This document shows positions 33,758-45,330 of a stretch of 64,000 nt of DNA, in pieces; the first letter of the stretch is position 1, and every line of letters begins with the position of its first letter. The translations under genes and the position numbers were made by a program. Origin of the DNA: Plantago major (Eukaryota > Streptophyta > Magnoliopsida > Lamiales > Plantaginaceae); contig JAIFAC010000114.1 in assembly GCA_026545765.1 (NCBI GenBank), forward strand, positions 113,056-177,055. Direction: 5' to 3'. Under the pieces are notes generated by a model, which was not told where the DNA came from, did not search any database, and worked only from the letters and a program-made list of their open reading frames with translations.

Positions 33758-34315
33758 TTAACTTTTTGAAAATTTTTGACCAACTGGGACATCACGGATC
33801 ATATCTAGTAAGGGAATGTTGATCTCAACCTTCGACAATAGGTCAAAAAGGGGTTACCAGTGTGTATGTCCATGTCATCAACTTTCTCCTTAAGTCGCCC
33901 GGGAAAAGGAACACGAGGAGTAGGGGGCCTGTATGGGTTTGGACTTTTATGAAGCTGTGGCTCCCCTCTATTCTCCTTCTCCTTAACCCAGGAGCCATCG
34001 GAGGTAGCTGGTGGCTCATCCCTGGCACCCGTACATGTAGTACCTGAAACAATAGGTAAATCATCAGTAATTTCAACAATATTCGGTTTGGTTACCTTTC
34101 TGCTTTGCAGTGCCGCAAAGACTTCTTCTTCCTCCTGACCGTGTGTCTGCTGTCTAAACTAGCACCAGTTGTCTTTGACAAAAAACGATCTCATTAGTTG
34201 TTTCTTGACTTCAATCCGAATCGATCTCTACTTGTTCGGTCTTTGGTTCTTAAACACTTCTGACATAGTAGTCATGGCCTCCCGAATCTCACCTTCTAGC
34301 TCAGGCGCAAGAATA
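33758..34315 (-). pseudogene. Gag-protease spacer of Athila-1
   Basis: Frame fragments on minus include NPYRPPTPRVPFPGRLKEK, the proline-rich motif that precedes protease in Athila polyproteins. Upstream is low-similarity charged sequence with several stops. No separate gene. Confidence 0.6.
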
Positions 34316-35083
34316 TCAGGATCTGTTACCACACCTTGACTTAAAAACTCTCTCTAAATCTTTCAATTCGGCTATCTTCTCGTCAATGTCGAGAATTCCA
34401 CAATAGGGCTCAAAATCCGGCTCAACCTGTGGCACCCTTGTTCTCTTAGCTTGCACTGGGGCCCGTACCTTGCGATTTGAAGTATCAGCTAGCACATTGA
34501 ACACCTCTTTGAGCTCAGCAGGTGTTTTAATTCCAATTCCACCACTAACTATATCCACCGACTCCTGGCATGGCTCGGTCAGTCCATCATAGAAGTGCAA
34601 TGCCAAGTCGGCATCTGAAAACCTATGGTTAGGGCATTTATACTTAGCTTCCTTAAATCGGTCCCAAGCCTCATGGAATGGCTCATTCCAAGCATATGTA
34701 AACCCAGTAATCTCCTTCTTGAGCTCCACCAATTTGTGATATGGTAGATACTCATTCATAAACTCGGCCATCACTTCTTTCCAAGTTTTCAGCGAATCAG
34801 CTTCACATTTAGCCAACAACCGTTTCGCCCCACCAATCAGAGTGAATGGGAATAAATGTCTGCGGAGTTTGCAATCATCCAATCCCCTCTTAGGGATGTC
34901 TGAAACCGCATAATCGAAGCTCCTCAGGAAATCCAATAAATCCTCGTCCATGACCCCATAGAAGCGGGGTAGGCGGTTCAGGTCTTCTTCTGTAACCTCA
35001 TATTGACGAGTATCTCCTTCCAGGAAAATTGCAGGTTTCCTGCCTACAAAGCGGTTAAGAAGCGCCTCATTATCGCCATGGCC
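34316..35083 (-). pseudogene. gag: Gag of Athila-1
   Basis: An open frame of about 255 codons runs from a stop at 35084 to 34316. An ATG occurs at 34951, but the similarity begins well upstream (AIFLEGDTRQYEVTEEDLNR then LPRFYGVMDE), so the true start is lost or frameshifted. The core reads HLFPFTLIGGAKRLLAKCEA, SLKTWKEVMAEFMNEYLP, FHEAWDRFKEAKYKCPNH and a GGIGIKT segment, the Retrotrans_gag signature of Athila. It is the structural capsid protein. The leader 35084-35281 has no gene. Confidence 0.85.
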
Positions 35084-35281
35084 CTAATATTATGCTGCAA
35101 TAGAAACACAACACCAGCACTATGCAAACGTAAGTACCTGTTAGTTAAAACAAGCACTCAAGACGAGACACACAGAGGTAACAAAGGAAAAAAAAAAAAC
35201 TAACGAAAACAAAAACAAAAACTAGCACAAGAAAAAAAAAATACTGTAACTGAAATTCGTAAACATAACAAAGGAGTTAAG

Positions 35282-35299
35282 TCCCCGGCAGCGGCGCCA
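35282..35299 (-). other. Primer-binding site of Athila-1 (tRNA-Asp)
   Basis: On minus, TGGCGCCGCTGCCGGGGA matches the complement of the tRNA-Asp 3' end with one mismatch and sits six bases from the 5' LTR. It is the intact family version. Confidence 0.93.
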
Positions 35300-35305
35300 A
35301 AAACT

Positions 35306-36638
35306 TGATATGTCAAATCAAAGTTAGGAATTTATTTAAAAGCCAAGAGTTAATCCTCAACACTACGAAAACCTGTAGTGTAGCGGAGTTAACCCCGAGG
35401 TCTGTCTCTAGGGACTTAACTAGGTTGAGCTTCAGTTTACGAATAAAAGTAACAATACAGAAAGTAGTAAAAGTTTGTTTTCTTCGGCAGCGAGATGATA
35501 GACTAAAGTAAATAACTACTTGGAACTACTAGAAACCGTTTTGACACTAACGAGATTGAAATATGGAAATTATGGAGTGGTAACATCAACAAGCTAGCTA
35601 GCAGGATATATGTGATTCACGGGATTGGCTACATAAGTTGTCACGATCTTGAGTTCAAAAACAAATAGCACTAATGAAGGCGTCAGTTTCACTAGGCTAC
35701 AATCAATTTGACTAAGCTACTATCACCGTTTGCAACTAACTGTTAAATCAAGTAAGACGAAAGACATTTTGGTTTGCAATGCTTAAATGCCTAATCTAAC
35801 AATGATTTTGTCTAGAAGATCATCAAACGTGGTCGCAGGAATAGGAATTGATCTAAAAAGCACAAGTAGTCGGATCCCGATGCACTTCGAATCACATAAA
35901 CCCTAGCTAGCATGCATTGAATCCGTCACCACCCCATAATAGGGGTTTTTAGCTACTCATGACAAGTGAAAGCATAATCATACTAGCAATAAACATAATC
36001 TCAAGCACAAAACAGAGATTTCGAATAGATTGATACAATTTTACCCTTCGTTGTCACAAACCCTAGGTAGAAATTGTAGAGCAGCGAATCGATGCCAAAG
36101 CTGTGTAGATAATCTCCCAATCAACTTCAATCTTCGAATTACAAGGGAAAACGGTTCAATTACCTCAAATCGGGTAATTGCCTTTGAAACTAGGTCTAGC
36201 TCTAGAGCAAGGTGTTGTTCTAACTAATAGAAAGGAGAAAACTAAGTCTGCGAATTAGGAGATGAAACGCAGACAACGACCAAGAAGAAAGCGGCATCGC
36301 CATTTAAGAAATAGCGTCGCCCGAATCAAGATCAGCATCGCCGATCTCAATAGCGTCGCCAGATTTGGCGATCATAACTGATGAGTTCTTGGCATACGCC
36401 TTGATAATCAAGGTCACCAGTTCTTCTAGAGTGACCGTTTTCCCGTTGACACCTTTTGATTCCAATTCTTGATATTTTCGCCTTCCGCTACACTTCTAGC
36501 ATCTATGAGGCATTGGAACTCCATATCTTGTAGATGCATATAAAATAAGTAAAATACACTAGGAAAACTAATAAAACTACACTCGAGGATGAAAAAGGCG
36601 GTAAAAGACCGGATGAGGCGATGTAAAACCGACTCATC
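35306..36638 (-). repeat. 5' LTR of Athila-1
   Basis: TGATATGTC...CGACTCATC on the + strand, followed by the TSD GAATG. The expected final A is missing. At 1333 bp it is shorter than its partner (1406 bp), mainly through small deletions. Degenerate GGCG/CGCC repeats lie around 36290-36420. No gene. Confidence 0.92.
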
Positions 36639-36643
36639 GAATG

Positions 36644-38450
36644 CATCTGAGACATGAGGATCATCGTCAAGTTTCACATACTCAATCAAAGAATCTTGAG
36701 GCTTTTAAGGTAGTATACGCCATACTTGATATCTGTTTCTCTTTTCCTCTTATGTTTGGAGTTTTCCCTTGGGGGTTTTGCTGCTTGAAGAACCTTTCTG
36801 GATAGACTTGGTATTTCCAGAAGGTGTTTTAGCTGCCAGAGATACTGCAGCTATAGGATCAGCTGGGCTATCATCCCTTCTTCTATTTCTGTGAAGAGGA
36901 GCTTCATCATCATCATCATCATCATCATCAGTCACCTCATCATCATCATCTTCATACTTGATGGGAGATTTACAGCCCTCTTCATTGCCTAAGGGTTTGA
37001 TGATTTGGCCTTCTTCTTCTTTTACATCATCATTCCCTCTGTATTGTCTTCTCCTTGGGGCCATGATTCCCCTTGGAGGTTTCTGAGATTTGTCCCTTGT
37101 GACTACTCCTTGTGCAGGGGATTTTTGAGTAGTGGGCACAATCTGCATGTTCTGACTAGGGGGTTCATTGATTGTGAGTGGTACTTCAGTTCTCTTTCTT
37201 TTGTTGTTTCCTTTACCTTTCTAAGAACATTCCCCCTTAGTCATGCTTGACTGATCAAGAATTAGTCAAAAGATTCTGACAAAGAGTCAAAATTCTTTTG
37301 TAGCCCATTGTATGCAACTACCAGTTACTGCAGTTCAGCTCTTAGCTCCTGATTTTGTTTGATGATGCCTTTGTCTTTGTGTGTTAGCTCAACAATGGCT
37401 ACACTTAAGGCATCTACCTTTGTAGAGGCATAACTTGCTTTCTGGGCTAGGTTATTGTCATCTTCCCTTACCATGCCTAGGTCTCTCTGAGCAACGACCA
37501 GACTGGTAGTTCTCTAACATAAGAGTTATGTAAACTTTTTCAGTTCCTCAGGGACAGATGCTATAACTTCTTTATTCTGGTGTTTCAACTCCTTGCGGAG
37601 TTCTATCATAACCTTGGGCCTTTCCATGTAGTCATTGGAGTGTACCTTTGGCATCTTGCTGAAGCTTTGAGTATAAATCAGCTTTCTCTAAATGTGTGAT
37701 ACCACCATATGCTCATCTGGGTGGTCTGTAAACTTGTTGGTTTCTAAGTCATCAGACTCATCACTCCAGTTATCCTCATCCTCCAAGACTTCTTCCTCAA
37801 CATCTGCTAGCCCAGCAACCATCTCTGAGATGGGCTTCTTTCTTTCAGTGAAGAGGAGTAGGGAAGGGACTTAGGTAATGCAGCCTCAGCATCATGCTTG
37901 TCTTCAGATACTTGTACAGTAGCTACTTCCTCAACAATTGCTTGGATAGCAAGCTGGAGTTTCTTCTGCTCAGCAAGGGCTTCTTCCTGCTTACGAGTTA
38001 GCTCAGCAATCTTTTTTAGATTGGCTTGAGTCTCAGCTATCTTGGCTTCAATCTCAAGATTTAGTTGTGCTTCTTCCTCTAACAATTGTTTGAGTTGGGA
38101 AACTCTAGCTTGTGCATCTTGTATCTTCTAAGTGTTGTCCTCAGTCTTTGAACTTACCGCGAGTGGCTTCTTGTTCGGGAGTAGGATGTGAAGATCTCTG
38201 AGGAGATGGGGGAGGGGAGTTATTTGATTTCCTCCCAGTTGACTTTGCAGCAACTGAGGCATTGTTTCTTTGTAAATCTCCTCCAGTCCCAGGTGCAGGT
38301 GCATCATCATCATCCTTTTTATGATCTTCATCCTTTTTATGACCATAAGGGGACTTTGGTTCTTCATAGTCATTCTCATCAGTCTCCTTATCTTCATCAT
38401 CATCAGAAACCAGATTGATCACTTCTGGAATAGTGACCATTTGGCCATTT
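36644..38450 (-). pseudogene. ORF2 rear half of Copia-1 (acidic, coiled-coil and Pro/Ser segments)
   Basis: It continues the domain at 6337-6899 beyond Athila-1. On minus from 38440 the segments are EEVNGQMVTIPEVINLVSDD, an Asp/Lys-rich acidic stretch, SPPPSPQRSSHPTPEQEATR, a coiled coil (38085-37807; LEEEAQLNLEIEAKIAETQA), a poorly open stretch, then IVPTTQKSPAQGV, EEEGQIIKPLG and an Asp-rich run. The order is the same as in Copia-2. Stops and frameshifts are numerous. Confidence 0.65.
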
Positions 38451-39044
38451 ACTTCCTCTTGTTAAGAGGGAGCAATCTGTAAGGTCTTTGGAAGAGTTGG
38501 CTTCACAGCAATTTCAAATCTGGTCTGGCCATCTGCCTTCTCAAAGGCTTGTAGAAGCTTTCGTGCTAATTCCTTGACGAATCTTTTGTCCATCAACGTG
38601 GTAAAGGAATATTGCTCAGTTGGAAACATGGCATCTGAGATATGTCTCAAGGTCAAATGCTCTTGCTCTTCTTGTAGGGTGGTCAATAACCCTTGTAATC
38701 TTAGGCGGTCGAGCTTCTGAGCTTCTAAGCTTCTGCCACTTCTTGAAGCAACCAAGGTGATTTGGAAGTGTATTATGGTTGATGAAAGGAAGTAGGTCCT
38801 GTTATAAATCTTCAGGTACCTTTAATGAACGTGTTTGAGCCTGGAAGAGAATGGATAAGTTTTGAGGAAGAGTCAAAACTTGAGTAGATATCTAAGTGAC
38901 AGAGTTGTCAGTTATCTGAGCTACCTATGTCGCAGCAACAGGTTCAGATGGTTGAACTTGTGAGGTGGAAGGACCCTCAGATATCTTTGTTGGAGGAGGA
39001 GACTTGGGTGTCTTGTCCTCAGCAACTTCCATTTACTTCTAAAC
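38451..39044 (-). pseudogene. ORF2 segment after the introns, Copia-1
   Basis: On minus it begins with the exon MEVAEDKTPKSPPPTKISEG, whose start duplicates that of the preceding exon (VPKVVEVAEEETTKSP). It continues QVQPSEPVAAT and, after stops, ASRSGRSLEAQKLDR, HLTLRHISDAMFPTEQYSF and LLQAFEKADGQTRFE. It is homologous to 21988-22744. Confidence 0.6.
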
Positions 39045-39730
39045 CTAAGAATTAAAAGTTTCATAACACTTAGGAAATTTCTAAAGAAAAAGAAGTTATG
39101 AACATAAGGTATCTGAGTGGTTAGTTACCTCATCATGAGGAGGCTCAGATATATGTTGATCAGAAACATGTGCAGTTTCTGGTACTCTTTCTGGTGATGT
39201 AGGCTTGGTGGCCTCATCAATTTCCTTTGCTTGAGGGGACTTGGTGGTCTCTTCCTCAGCAACTTCTACTACTTTTGGAACCTGTGAGTAGAAAGTGTTA
39301 ATGTACTTAGAGAAATAATCAGAGAATAATTGAAGATTACAGATATCTAAGATAAGTACCTCCCCAGTAGAAGGCTCAGATACATGTTCTTCAGAGGCTT
39401 GGTGAGTCTCTGGTTATTTCTCTTATGATTTTGGCTTCTCAGCCTCATCATTTTTCTTCTCAGTTGGAGCCTTTGAAATAAACACTTAGTTAGTTAAGTG
39501 TGTAAAATAGATATCTGAAAAGTGTATGCTGTGAAAACTAAGTTCACCTATAGTACATGCTCGTTTCCTTGGACCTTTGAGGTTGTGAACCTCCTTCTCG
39601 ATCTCGAGACAAGCTTTGCAGCTTCTTCTTGTTCTTGTGTTTCTTTTTCAGCCTGTAACAAAGAAAATTTATAAGTAACAAGATTAAAATCATAGAAAGT
39701 CATAAGTAGAGAGTTAAACCAGTCAGTAAC
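39045..39730 (-). pseudogene. ORF2 array of four short phase-0 introns and three small exons, Copia-1
   Basis: Introns on minus are 39730-39653 (78 nt), 39547-39471 (77), 39359-39282 (78) and 39128-39045 (84). All begin GT, end AG and are U-rich. The exons between are 39652-39548 (35 codons), 39470-39360 (37) and 39281-39129 (51, fully open), each a whole number of codons with both junctions between codons. The two later exons both end in PET..S..H.SEP..., and the last exon repeats the start of the previous one, indicating tandem duplication of exon plus intron. Copia-2 has homologues. Confidence 0.65.
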
Positions 39731-41517
39731 CTGATCAATATCAAGTTGATTGGTCTCTGGAACTCGTGGAGATTCCATGTGTTGGTCTTGTTGTCTCTTG
39801 ACCATTTCTTTGTTTGAATTTTCAGGTACTTCAGACCTTTCCTGAGTCATAGGCTCAGTTGCCTCCCGTGTTTGATCATTCTGAGTCACAACCTTAGTCT
39901 GATCCCTCTCAGTAGGGAGTTGGGGAACCTGCTCAATTGCAGGATTTTCTTGACGATAAAGATGCGGGTATCTCATCAAATCTTTGTAGCTCAAGTATCA
40001 TTTCAACAGCAACCACTTCTATCTAGGTTGTTGTGGTTGTTGTGGTGATCTTGATCTGGAAGGTGAAGGTGTTGCTGTATGAGGTCTGTCTAGATGTTCT
40101 TGAGATAGATTTTTAAGTAGTGATGCAGTGGCACTGTCATCCAATACTAAGTCATCACTCATCAAAGCATCCTCCAATTGCTTGAGGGTTGCATTCTCTG
40201 ATGGTGTTGCTTCTCTAGCAACCTTAGAAACAATGGCTTCTTCAGCAACTTTTGAAACAGTAGCTCTCTCAGCAACCTTAGGGTTTAGAGTTTCCCCCTC
40301 AACTTCTAAGTCCTCATCAAGAGTTGGGACTAAATAATCAACAATCCCTGCTGCTTCAGCAGAGTGTGTTAGTGGTCTCTCACCACTTCCTCCTATGTGT
40401 ACTAAGGATGCATTGACATTGGTGTCCTCATCAGCACTAGGGACTGATATCTGAGAGTCTACCTCCACAATGTGAGATTCCTTGTTCTTGCCAGTTGTCT
40501 TCCTTCTGGAAGATCTGGTTCTCTTCGTCACAACTGGCCCCTCAGATATGTCCTCAGTCTTCCTTTTCCATGAACCTTTCTTGGTCTCTTTAGGCTCAGC
40601 AACCTTTTTTTGTCATATTTGTATACTCATATTTGCAGAGTATGTTGCTATTGGCTACCACAGCCTTTTCTATGAGCACCAAGCCATGCTTCTCCAGTAA
40701 GTAGCATATTTTAAGTCCAAAACTTACTGTGGCTTTAGGTTCAACAAGTCCTTTGACAATTGTGGGCTCAATGTTTTGAACCTTGTCAACAAACTTCATA
40801 AAGTCGTACTTTCCCCAGTTCAAAGGGTTTTCCAGCCTGTCATCATGCTTGCTGAGCAAGAACATGATCATCCATCTCTCCAAGCTGATTTGGTCAGCTC
40901 CTCCTTAGATAGAATCAAAGCATCTGTGGATTATGTGAGCCATCATATTCTAGTGCTACACTAGATGTCTTCTTCTGATGGATGTGAGTAGGAAGTCAGT
41001 AGGAGTTCCAGCAACCTCAAGATCGCATACAACACTGTATAGATTCTTGACTCCTTCATAAAGGACTTCATCATTTCCGTCTAACACATAATCATCACCT
41101 TGGGTAGGTAACCCAAAGTATTCACCGAAAGACACTTAGTCCAGGTAAATTTCTAACCCTTGGACCTTTCTCTTGATGGAAACTCTCTCTGTGCCATCAA
41201 CAACACTTGCAATAATTTTGGAGTTGTTGTAAAACTCCAAAACAGTCACAGCAGATACACCACTAGGAAGAGCCGAGCAAAACTCCTTGATTTTTTCCTT
41301 TTCAAGCATATCAAGGGTAAGCTGTACATCAGATGGGTTCTTTGCAGCACCCACATGTAATCATCAACAAGAGCGCCTCCCCAAACCATCCTATTGTTGG
41401 GAGACCGATTGCTACAGGTTGAAATCTCAACAAGTCTATTGTTGGTGATAACGAGGCCAGTGCTTGCTGCGTGACCAGTGGAACTTGTTTCTAAGCAGTT
41501 GAGAGTTTTGGTGCCAT
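39731..41517 (-). pseudogene. ORF2 front half of Copia-1: env-like N-terminal domain and basic/repetitive region
   Basis: The ATG at 41517 opens MAPKLSTA, then a stop. After a shift come DVQLTLDMLEKEKIKEFCSA, SVVDGTERVSIKRKVQGLEI, FGEYFGLPTQGDDYVLDG, SLERWMIMFLLSKHDDRLEN and NWGKYDFMKFVDKV. This resembles the conserved domain of plant env-like/putative transposon proteins (PF20167 type), judged by pattern only. Next are a basic stretch (TKRTRSSRRKTTGKNKESH), near-repeats of SKVAEEA and a Gln/Glu-rich part ending LDIDQ at the first intron. Several stops. Confidence 0.65.
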
Positions 41518-42304
41518 CTATTATATAGTATCAGAGAGTTTGAAAAACGAGAAGGGTTTACGGATTCTGATTAGTAATTCTTTGCAGGAAAACTAAACAA
41601 GAATCAGTAGATTAGTAGAGAAGTTTGCAGAAAACTTAGAGTGATTTTGCTATTTTTGTGCAAGATCGAATGTGGGATCAGGCAAAAGTGTTTGTCTTTG
41701 CCAAAATCCTCTTTATATAGCAATGTAATCTCAATAGACAAATACACACAAATTGATTTTGTATATATGTATCTGCGTACTTGCATTGAGGCGTGGGTGA
41801 AAAACAGGCTTTGCATTAAATGCTAGTGGGCCATGATCTGTTTTTACAGTCCACTAACTTACCAAGACTCGTCTTGGCCGTTAAATTTGGAACGCCATAT
41901 CTTTCTAAGGCTTTGGTTACTTCTCAGCAATGATCACAATAATCACATGTAATTGTGACCAATTAATGAAATTTGGCAAGTAGCTATCAGAGTCATGTCT
42001 TATTTTCTGTAACTAACAGAAAAATTGATATCTGAGCTTATTGAGTTAAGCCTTTGATCTATTTGTAATTTATCACTAGAATGGAAAAATACAAAACACA
42101 AGAGTAGTTGACTTCAGACAGTTGTACTACATTTCTCTTTTGTGTTCCCCTTACTAAATGATTCTCTTGACAACTGAGTTCCCGTCTTAGATTTCTAAGA
42201 TAGCCTTTTTACCCATTGCCTTGGTATCTTTGTACCCATCTCAGATAATACTTTTGCTCAATTTCTCACTTTAGCCTTGATATCTGAGTGCCTGTCTCGA
42301 ATAT
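41518..42304 (-). promoter_or_regulatory. Spacer between RNase H and ORF2 of Copia-1 with putative internal promoter
   Basis: No gene. On minus a TATA-like GCTATATAAAGAGG (41708-41721) lies about 190 bases before the ORF2 ATG, in a stretch conserved in Copia-3 (63727-63906). A second ACTATATAATAG directly precedes the ATG. The upstream part has repeated phrases like GAGTTCCCGTCTYAG. The spacer continues beyond Athila-3 at 51037-51121. A promoter is inferred from motif, spacing and conservation only; a splice-acceptor region for a subgenomic RNA is an alternative. Confidence 0.45.
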
Positions 42305-43728
42305 TGATGAGTCGATTTTACATCGTCTCATTTGGTCTTTTTTACAGTCTTATTGCCATTCTCAAGTATAGTTTTATGTGCTTTATTAGTATTTTCTTAC
42401 GTTTTCATGTTTTGTGTATTTTGTAGGTATTTGGCTAAACCGTGCTAATTGAAGATAAAATGGTGTATTTTATATGCATCTACAAGATATGGAGTTCAAT
42501 GCCTCGTATGGATGCTAGAAGTGGGCGGGAAGGCCAAAATACCAAGAATAGGAGTCAAAAGTAGTCAAAAGGGCAAAATAGTCATTTTCGAAGAACTGGC
42601 GACGCCAGTTTGTACGCCAGTAACTCTCTGTTTTGTTGCGGACCAATGGCGGCCTTGATTTCTTCTTTCGCCATTTTACGCGATTTGATTCCTAATTAGC
42701 CCGACTTAGTTTTCTCCTTTCTATTAGTTGGGAGCAGACGTTTTACTTTGGATAATCATTCTATTGTCAGAACACACACCTTGCACTAGAGCTAAACCTA
42801 GTTTCAAAGGAAATTACCGATTTGAGGTAATTGAGCGCTTTCTCTTGTAATCGAAGATTGGCATTGATTGGGAGATTATCTACAGCTTTGCCATCGATTC
42901 ATTTTCGTTCTACAATTTCTACCTAGGGTTTGTGACAGCGAAGGGTAAATTGTATCAATCCACTCGAATCTACATTTTGTGCTTGAGATTATGTTTATTG
43001 CTAGTATGATTATGCTTTCACTTGTCATGAGTAGCTAAACACCCACATATGGGGTGGTGACTAATTGATGCATGTTAGCTAGGGTTTATGTGATTCGAAG
43101 TGCATTGGGATTCGACTACTAGTGCCTTTTAGATAAATTACTATTCATGTTATCACGTTTGATGATCTTATAGACAAAATCACTGTTAGATTAGGCATTT
43201 AAGCCTTGCAAACCAAAATCTCTTTCGTCTTGCTTGATCTAACAGCTAGTTGCAAACGGTGATAGTAGGTTAGTTAAATTGATTGTAACTAGTGAAGTAG
43301 CGCCTTCATTAGTGCTATTTGTTTTTGAACTCAAGCGTGACAACTTGCGTAGTCAATCCCGTGAATCACATGTATCCTGCTAGCTAGCTTGTTGACGTTA
43401 CCACTTCATAATTTTCCCCATTCATATTTCAATCTCGTTAGTGTCAAATCGGTTTCTAGTAGTTGCAAGTAGTTGTTTACTCTAGTCTATCATCTCCTTT
43501 GTGAAGAAACAAACTTTTATTGCTTTTTGTATTGTTACTTTTATTCGTAAACTGAAGCTCGGCCTAGTTAAGTTCCTAGAGACCGACCTCAGGGTTAACT
43601 CCACTACATTACAGGTTTTCGTAGTGTTGAGGATTAACTCTCGGCTTAAAAAAAAATGTGTGCATGGTTTTTGGAGCTGGTATAATTTTGTAATAGTCGA
43701 AGTATAGAACCTTTGATTTGACACATCA
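42305..43728 (+). repeat. 5' LTR of Athila-3
   Basis: TGATGAGTCG...GACACATCA, 1424 bp. It carries ACTGGCGACGCCAGT near 42595-42610. It differs from the Athila-2 LTRs in the middle, where TATTAGTTGGGAGCAGACG replaces their sequence, but is close to the LTR of Athila-1. No gene. Confidence 0.93.
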
Positions 43729-43734
43729 CGTTTT

Positions 43735-43752
43735 TGGCGCCGCTGCCATGGA
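43735..43752 (+). other. Primer-binding site of Athila-3 (tRNA-Asp, altered)
   Basis: TGGCGCCGCTGCCATGGA, the family PBS with GG changed to AT near its end. It sits six bases after the LTR. The leader 43753-43980 has no gene. Confidence 0.88.
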
Positions 43753-43980
43753 CTTAACTCCTTTGTTAAGTTTACGAATTCTTGTGTGATAATTTTACTT
43801 TCTATATTTTTAATTCACTATTTTTTACATTCTATGTGTCTAGAATCCCTTTTTCGGTGGTGCATGAGCGGAAGAAGATCTTGATTCACCTATTGCAGTT
43901 TATTGGCGATAACGATAGGCATTGCGATGGCGAGAAGGATCGAGAAGCGATAAGTGCACGGTATTTGACAACATATCGAA

Positions 43981-45330
43981 ATGGCTAACGAACCACCACC
44001 TTCCATGGCTGCTATCTTACACCACCTGCAGGCAATCACCGACATTGTCGTCCCAGAAAATATGAGGAACTTTGATATTAAGGGCCATATTATGGCCCTA
44101 CTTCCGAAGTTCTATGGGCAGAAGAATGAGGATGTTATGGGAATTTTGTTAGAGCTGGAGATGTTCATTGGGGGCCTAGCTAAAGGTGAGGGTATTGATA
44201 ATGATCTAAGGGTGAAGGTTTTTCCCTGTGTTTGTATGATAAAACGCAGACGTGGATGAATGGCTTGGGCGAAGGAAGCTAACCACATGGCCTCGGTATA
44301 AGGTGCATTCATGCGATATTACCCCAGTCTAAAACCTGCGATTAGGCAGCAATCGGCACTTTTACCGGTGTATGATGAGTCTCTATATGAGGCGTGGGAT
44401 AGGTTCAAGGTCTTCTCTCTCGGTGTCCTCATCACGAGTTTCCACAGTGATTTAAATCGGTATTTCTATGGATTAAATGAGAACCAATAAGCTTTGATAG
44501 ATGTGTCTTGTGGGGTAGCATGATGGAGCTAACATTGATGCTCTAAAGGACAAGTTAAGCTAAGGCGGCATAGAATAACTTGACCGAGAACCCAGGAGAA
44601 ACACCGAGGGGCAAGAGGTGACACCACCTATGTGAAGGGCGAGGATCAAGCGCAGAGATTGCAGCGCTTACCAATGAAATCAAGCAACTTAAGGCACATG
44701 CCTTTAACAGCAGCCCCAGCTTATCTATTGAAGTTTGTGGAGTCTGCAACAACCACAGACAGAGCTAATATGCGGGTCTGATCTAGCTATAGAAAGAGCG
44801 ACCAAGCGGAAGCACCACGGGAGGGCGTATCTTTGGGTCAGCGAGGACCAGGTGGGACACCGGTTAACTGGCAGAAAAGGAACAACTTCAATGCGCAACG
44901 ACAATCAGTTTAACCTACAGGGTGATAGATCCCTATTGAGCTATGCCAATGATAACTGCGAGAACCCAACCCAAAGAGTTGGAGGTCCAACGGCGATTAC
45001 GGCTTATGGTGATTTTAGGAACTTCATGAACAAGTTGCGAGGTTTATCTGCGAGACCAAGGTATACCGCCGATCCAAACTTCCGTATTGGGAAGTTGGAA
45101 GGAAAACGACAAGATCCACGGCGTTCTTGACCTTCTTGAAAGAACGATGGGGAGAAAGGAAAATTCCTGGCGCCCCTGATAGGGCAATGGCGATCAAGGT
45201 TATAACGAAACTTGGTTGAGGTATTTGTTTGGTATTGTGGATCGAGGATCTGGTTTCTGCGGCGGATGAGGATTACGTGGTATGGTGAGCACTCTGAGGT
45301 AGGGCGGTTGCATTCGGCCAAGGAAGAAGA
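43981..45330 (+). pseudogene. gag: Gag of Athila-3
   Basis: From an ATG at 43981: MANEPPPSMAAILHHLQAIT, then MALLPKFYGQKNEDVMGILL and NDLRVKVFP. Shifts follow into MNGLGE..., YYPSLKPA-like and YEAWDRFK-type blocks (44270-44420), the usual gag core. The C-terminal part (44735-45130) is basic and Gly/Asn-rich, with a CGNNH-like remnant in the zinc-knuckle position. At least five frame breaks. This gag is clearly different from that of Athila-1 although the LTRs are alike. Confidence 0.7.

Larger units (their letters stand above)
6900..36638 (-). mobile_element. Athila-1: Ty3/gypsy element with gag-PR-RT-RNaseH-IN, interrupted by Athila-2
   Basis: Minus element bounded by LTRs 6900-8305 (3') and 35306-36638 (5'), with a perfect 5-bp TSD GAATG at 6895-6899 and 36639-36643. 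Its own sequence is 6900-12700 plus 32726-36638, about 9.7 kb. PBS (tRNA-Asp), Athila-type gag, PR, RT, RNaseH, IN and a 1.7 kb 3' noncoding region follow in the usual order. The last base of the right LTR appears lost. It is the only Athila copy here with a complete set of pol domains, though frameshifted. Confidence 0.9.

Noticed and set aside
36639-42304. ORF2 as an independent host gene or an endogenous pararetrovirus
   Set aside because: It lies between pol and the PPT of a copia element, is repeated in the same place in three copies, and shows no caulimovirus-type movement-protein or coat-protein motif.
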